A DNA stretch of 64,000 nt, from the NCBI GenBank assembly GCA_944326695.1, contig CALVEZ010000008.1:1-64000 (forward strand), written 5' to 3'. Below, piece after piece: positions 63,433 to 64,000 of this stretch. The notes below the pieces were generated by a model that was not told the origin of the DNA, did not search any database, and was given only the letters and a program-made list of their open reading frames with translations. Both the position numbers and the translations under genes were made by a program. Position 1 is the stretch's first letter; every line of letters begins with the position of its first letter. This DNA comes from Candidatus Bilophila faecipullorum (GTDB lineage: Bacteria > Desulfobacterota > Desulfovibrionia > Desulfovibrionales > Desulfovibrionaceae).

Positions 63433-63462
63433 ATCATATCGAAAAAGTTGATTTTTTGTCAA
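63433..63462 (-). promoter_or_regulatory. Promoter of the aromatic operon leader
   Basis: On the minus strand TTGACA (63457-63462), an 18-base spacer and TATGAT (63433-63438), about 75 bases before the leader peptide start. A second TTGACA at 63406-63411 lacks a good -10. Confidence 0.75.
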
Positions 63463-63644
63463 AAAATGAGGTATCCGCAGCTTGGGACTGCGTCCCGCGC
63501 GCACCAAGAACGCAGGGAATAAAAGGCGGCCTCTTGTTTGTTGGTGAAAAAACGATTACAGTCTCAATAAACGAATAAGAGCAGCCCTGCCCCACTCCAG
63601 CAGTAACGCTCTCCACTGTGCAATCTTTTACAGGGAGAAGAGTC

Positions 63645-64000
63645 ATGCCTGCCTTGAAGAAGATCCTCTGCGCGTTGGACCTGTCGGATCAGAGCGAATC
63701 CGTCGCCGAATACGCCGTCATGCTCGCCAAGATGTCCGGTGCCAGCATCGTGGCCGTCTACGCGGCTCCTACGCTGACCCAGTACACCGGCTTCCACGTC
63801 CCCCCGAACACCATCGACAACTTCGTGGGTGAAATCGTTTCGGGCGCTGAACGCTCCATGACCGATTTTGTGGCCGAGCACTTCGCGGGCGTGGATGCGC
63901 GCGGCGTGGTGGTCGTCGGCTATGCGGCCGAGGAAATCCTCGCCCTGGCCGAAAGCGAACAGGCCGACATCATCGTTATGGGCACGCGCGGGCGTAAGGG
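63645..64000 (+). CDS. Universal stress protein, truncated by the window end
   Basis: The first 118 residues of a UspA-fold protein. It opens KKILCALDLSDQSESVAEYA, the usual Usp start, and reaches the ATP-binding region IIVMGTRGRKG just as the window ends; the G-2x-G-9x-G(S/T) motif would begin here. AGGGAGAAG precedes the ATG. It is divergent from the aromatic operon, and its promoter in 63470-63630 is not clear. Confidence 0.88.
   Translation, partial: MPALKKILCALDLSDQSESVAEYAVMLAKMSGASIVAVYAAPTLTQYTGFHVPPNTIDNFVGEIVSGAERSMTDFVAEHFAGVDARGVVVVGYAAEEILALAESEQADIIVMGTRGRK

Overview
The window is GC-rich bacterial chromosome, most probably from a member of the Desulfovibrionaceae (a Desulfovibrio/Bilophila-type sulfidogen). 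This is an inference from gene content: an archaeal-type entry to the shikimate pathway (a class I aldolase-like synthase plus 3-dehydroquinate synthase II) beside pheA, a PxxKW cysteine-rich protein, an abundant-type iron alcohol dehydrogenase, a short-form ThiC, and the tRNA-tuf-rpmG-tRNA-secE-nusG-rplKAJL-rpoBC order. Species cannot be fixed from the window. No phage, IS element or CRISPR array was seen.

Layout. 1-4.8 kb: an M20 hydrolase, a small Cys-rich protein, a YcaO-domain protein and an exported alpha/beta-hydrolase-like protein. 5.0-8.3 kb: the str operon rpsL-rpsG-fusA (minus strand, no tuf). 8.4-11 kb: iron alcohol dehydrogenase and a CorC-like CBS protein. 11.2-17.8 kb: an ABC-2 exporter (membrane-fusion protein, fused double ATPase, two permeases) divergent from its CecR-like TetR regulator. 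18-25 kb: a PiT-PhoU-like phosphate transporter fusion, thiC and a tandem M16 peptidase. 25.1-41 kb: the translation/transcription core, with the usual rplL-rpoB junction interrupted by about 1.8 kb holding a small membrane-protein gene and a decayed paralogue. 41-48 kb: tgt, murJ with unusual insertions, an LTA-synthase-type enzyme and a methyltransferase-like gene behind a sigma-54-type promoter. 48.5-52.7 kb: amino-acid genes ilvB, dapA, hisI, hisG. 53-59.7 kb: RNA modification and housekeeping (rlmH, tsaC, rimO, rdgB, an HD protein, rlmN). 59.9-63.5 kb: the aromatic operon (ADH synthase, DHQ synthase II, pheA) on the minus strand. The window ends inside a universal stress protein gene.

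The most interesting signal is upstream of the aromatic operon. A 38-codon leader ORF (63240-63356, minus strand) has eight Phe, two Tyr and one Trp, with the run FFWGFFYYF. It is followed by an intrinsic terminator (63198-63220), and a leader segment can form an alternative pairing with the terminator's 5' arm. A near-consensus promoter lies upstream. Together these look like classical ribosome-mediated attenuation controlling a non-classical aromatic pathway.

The second theme is repeats. Two families of dispersed palindromes (A and B) recur between genes. Their stems differ in sequence between copies but stay complementary. One A copy is translated in frame inside the linker of the exporter ATPase, a similar hairpin lies in the 5' coding part of murJ, and one B copy supplies the ribosome binding site of an exporter permease. 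Three genes (cecR, tgt and the LTA-synthase-type gene) have a -10-like hexamer ending 5-6 bases before the start codon and no Shine-Dalgarno, so their transcripts may be leaderless.
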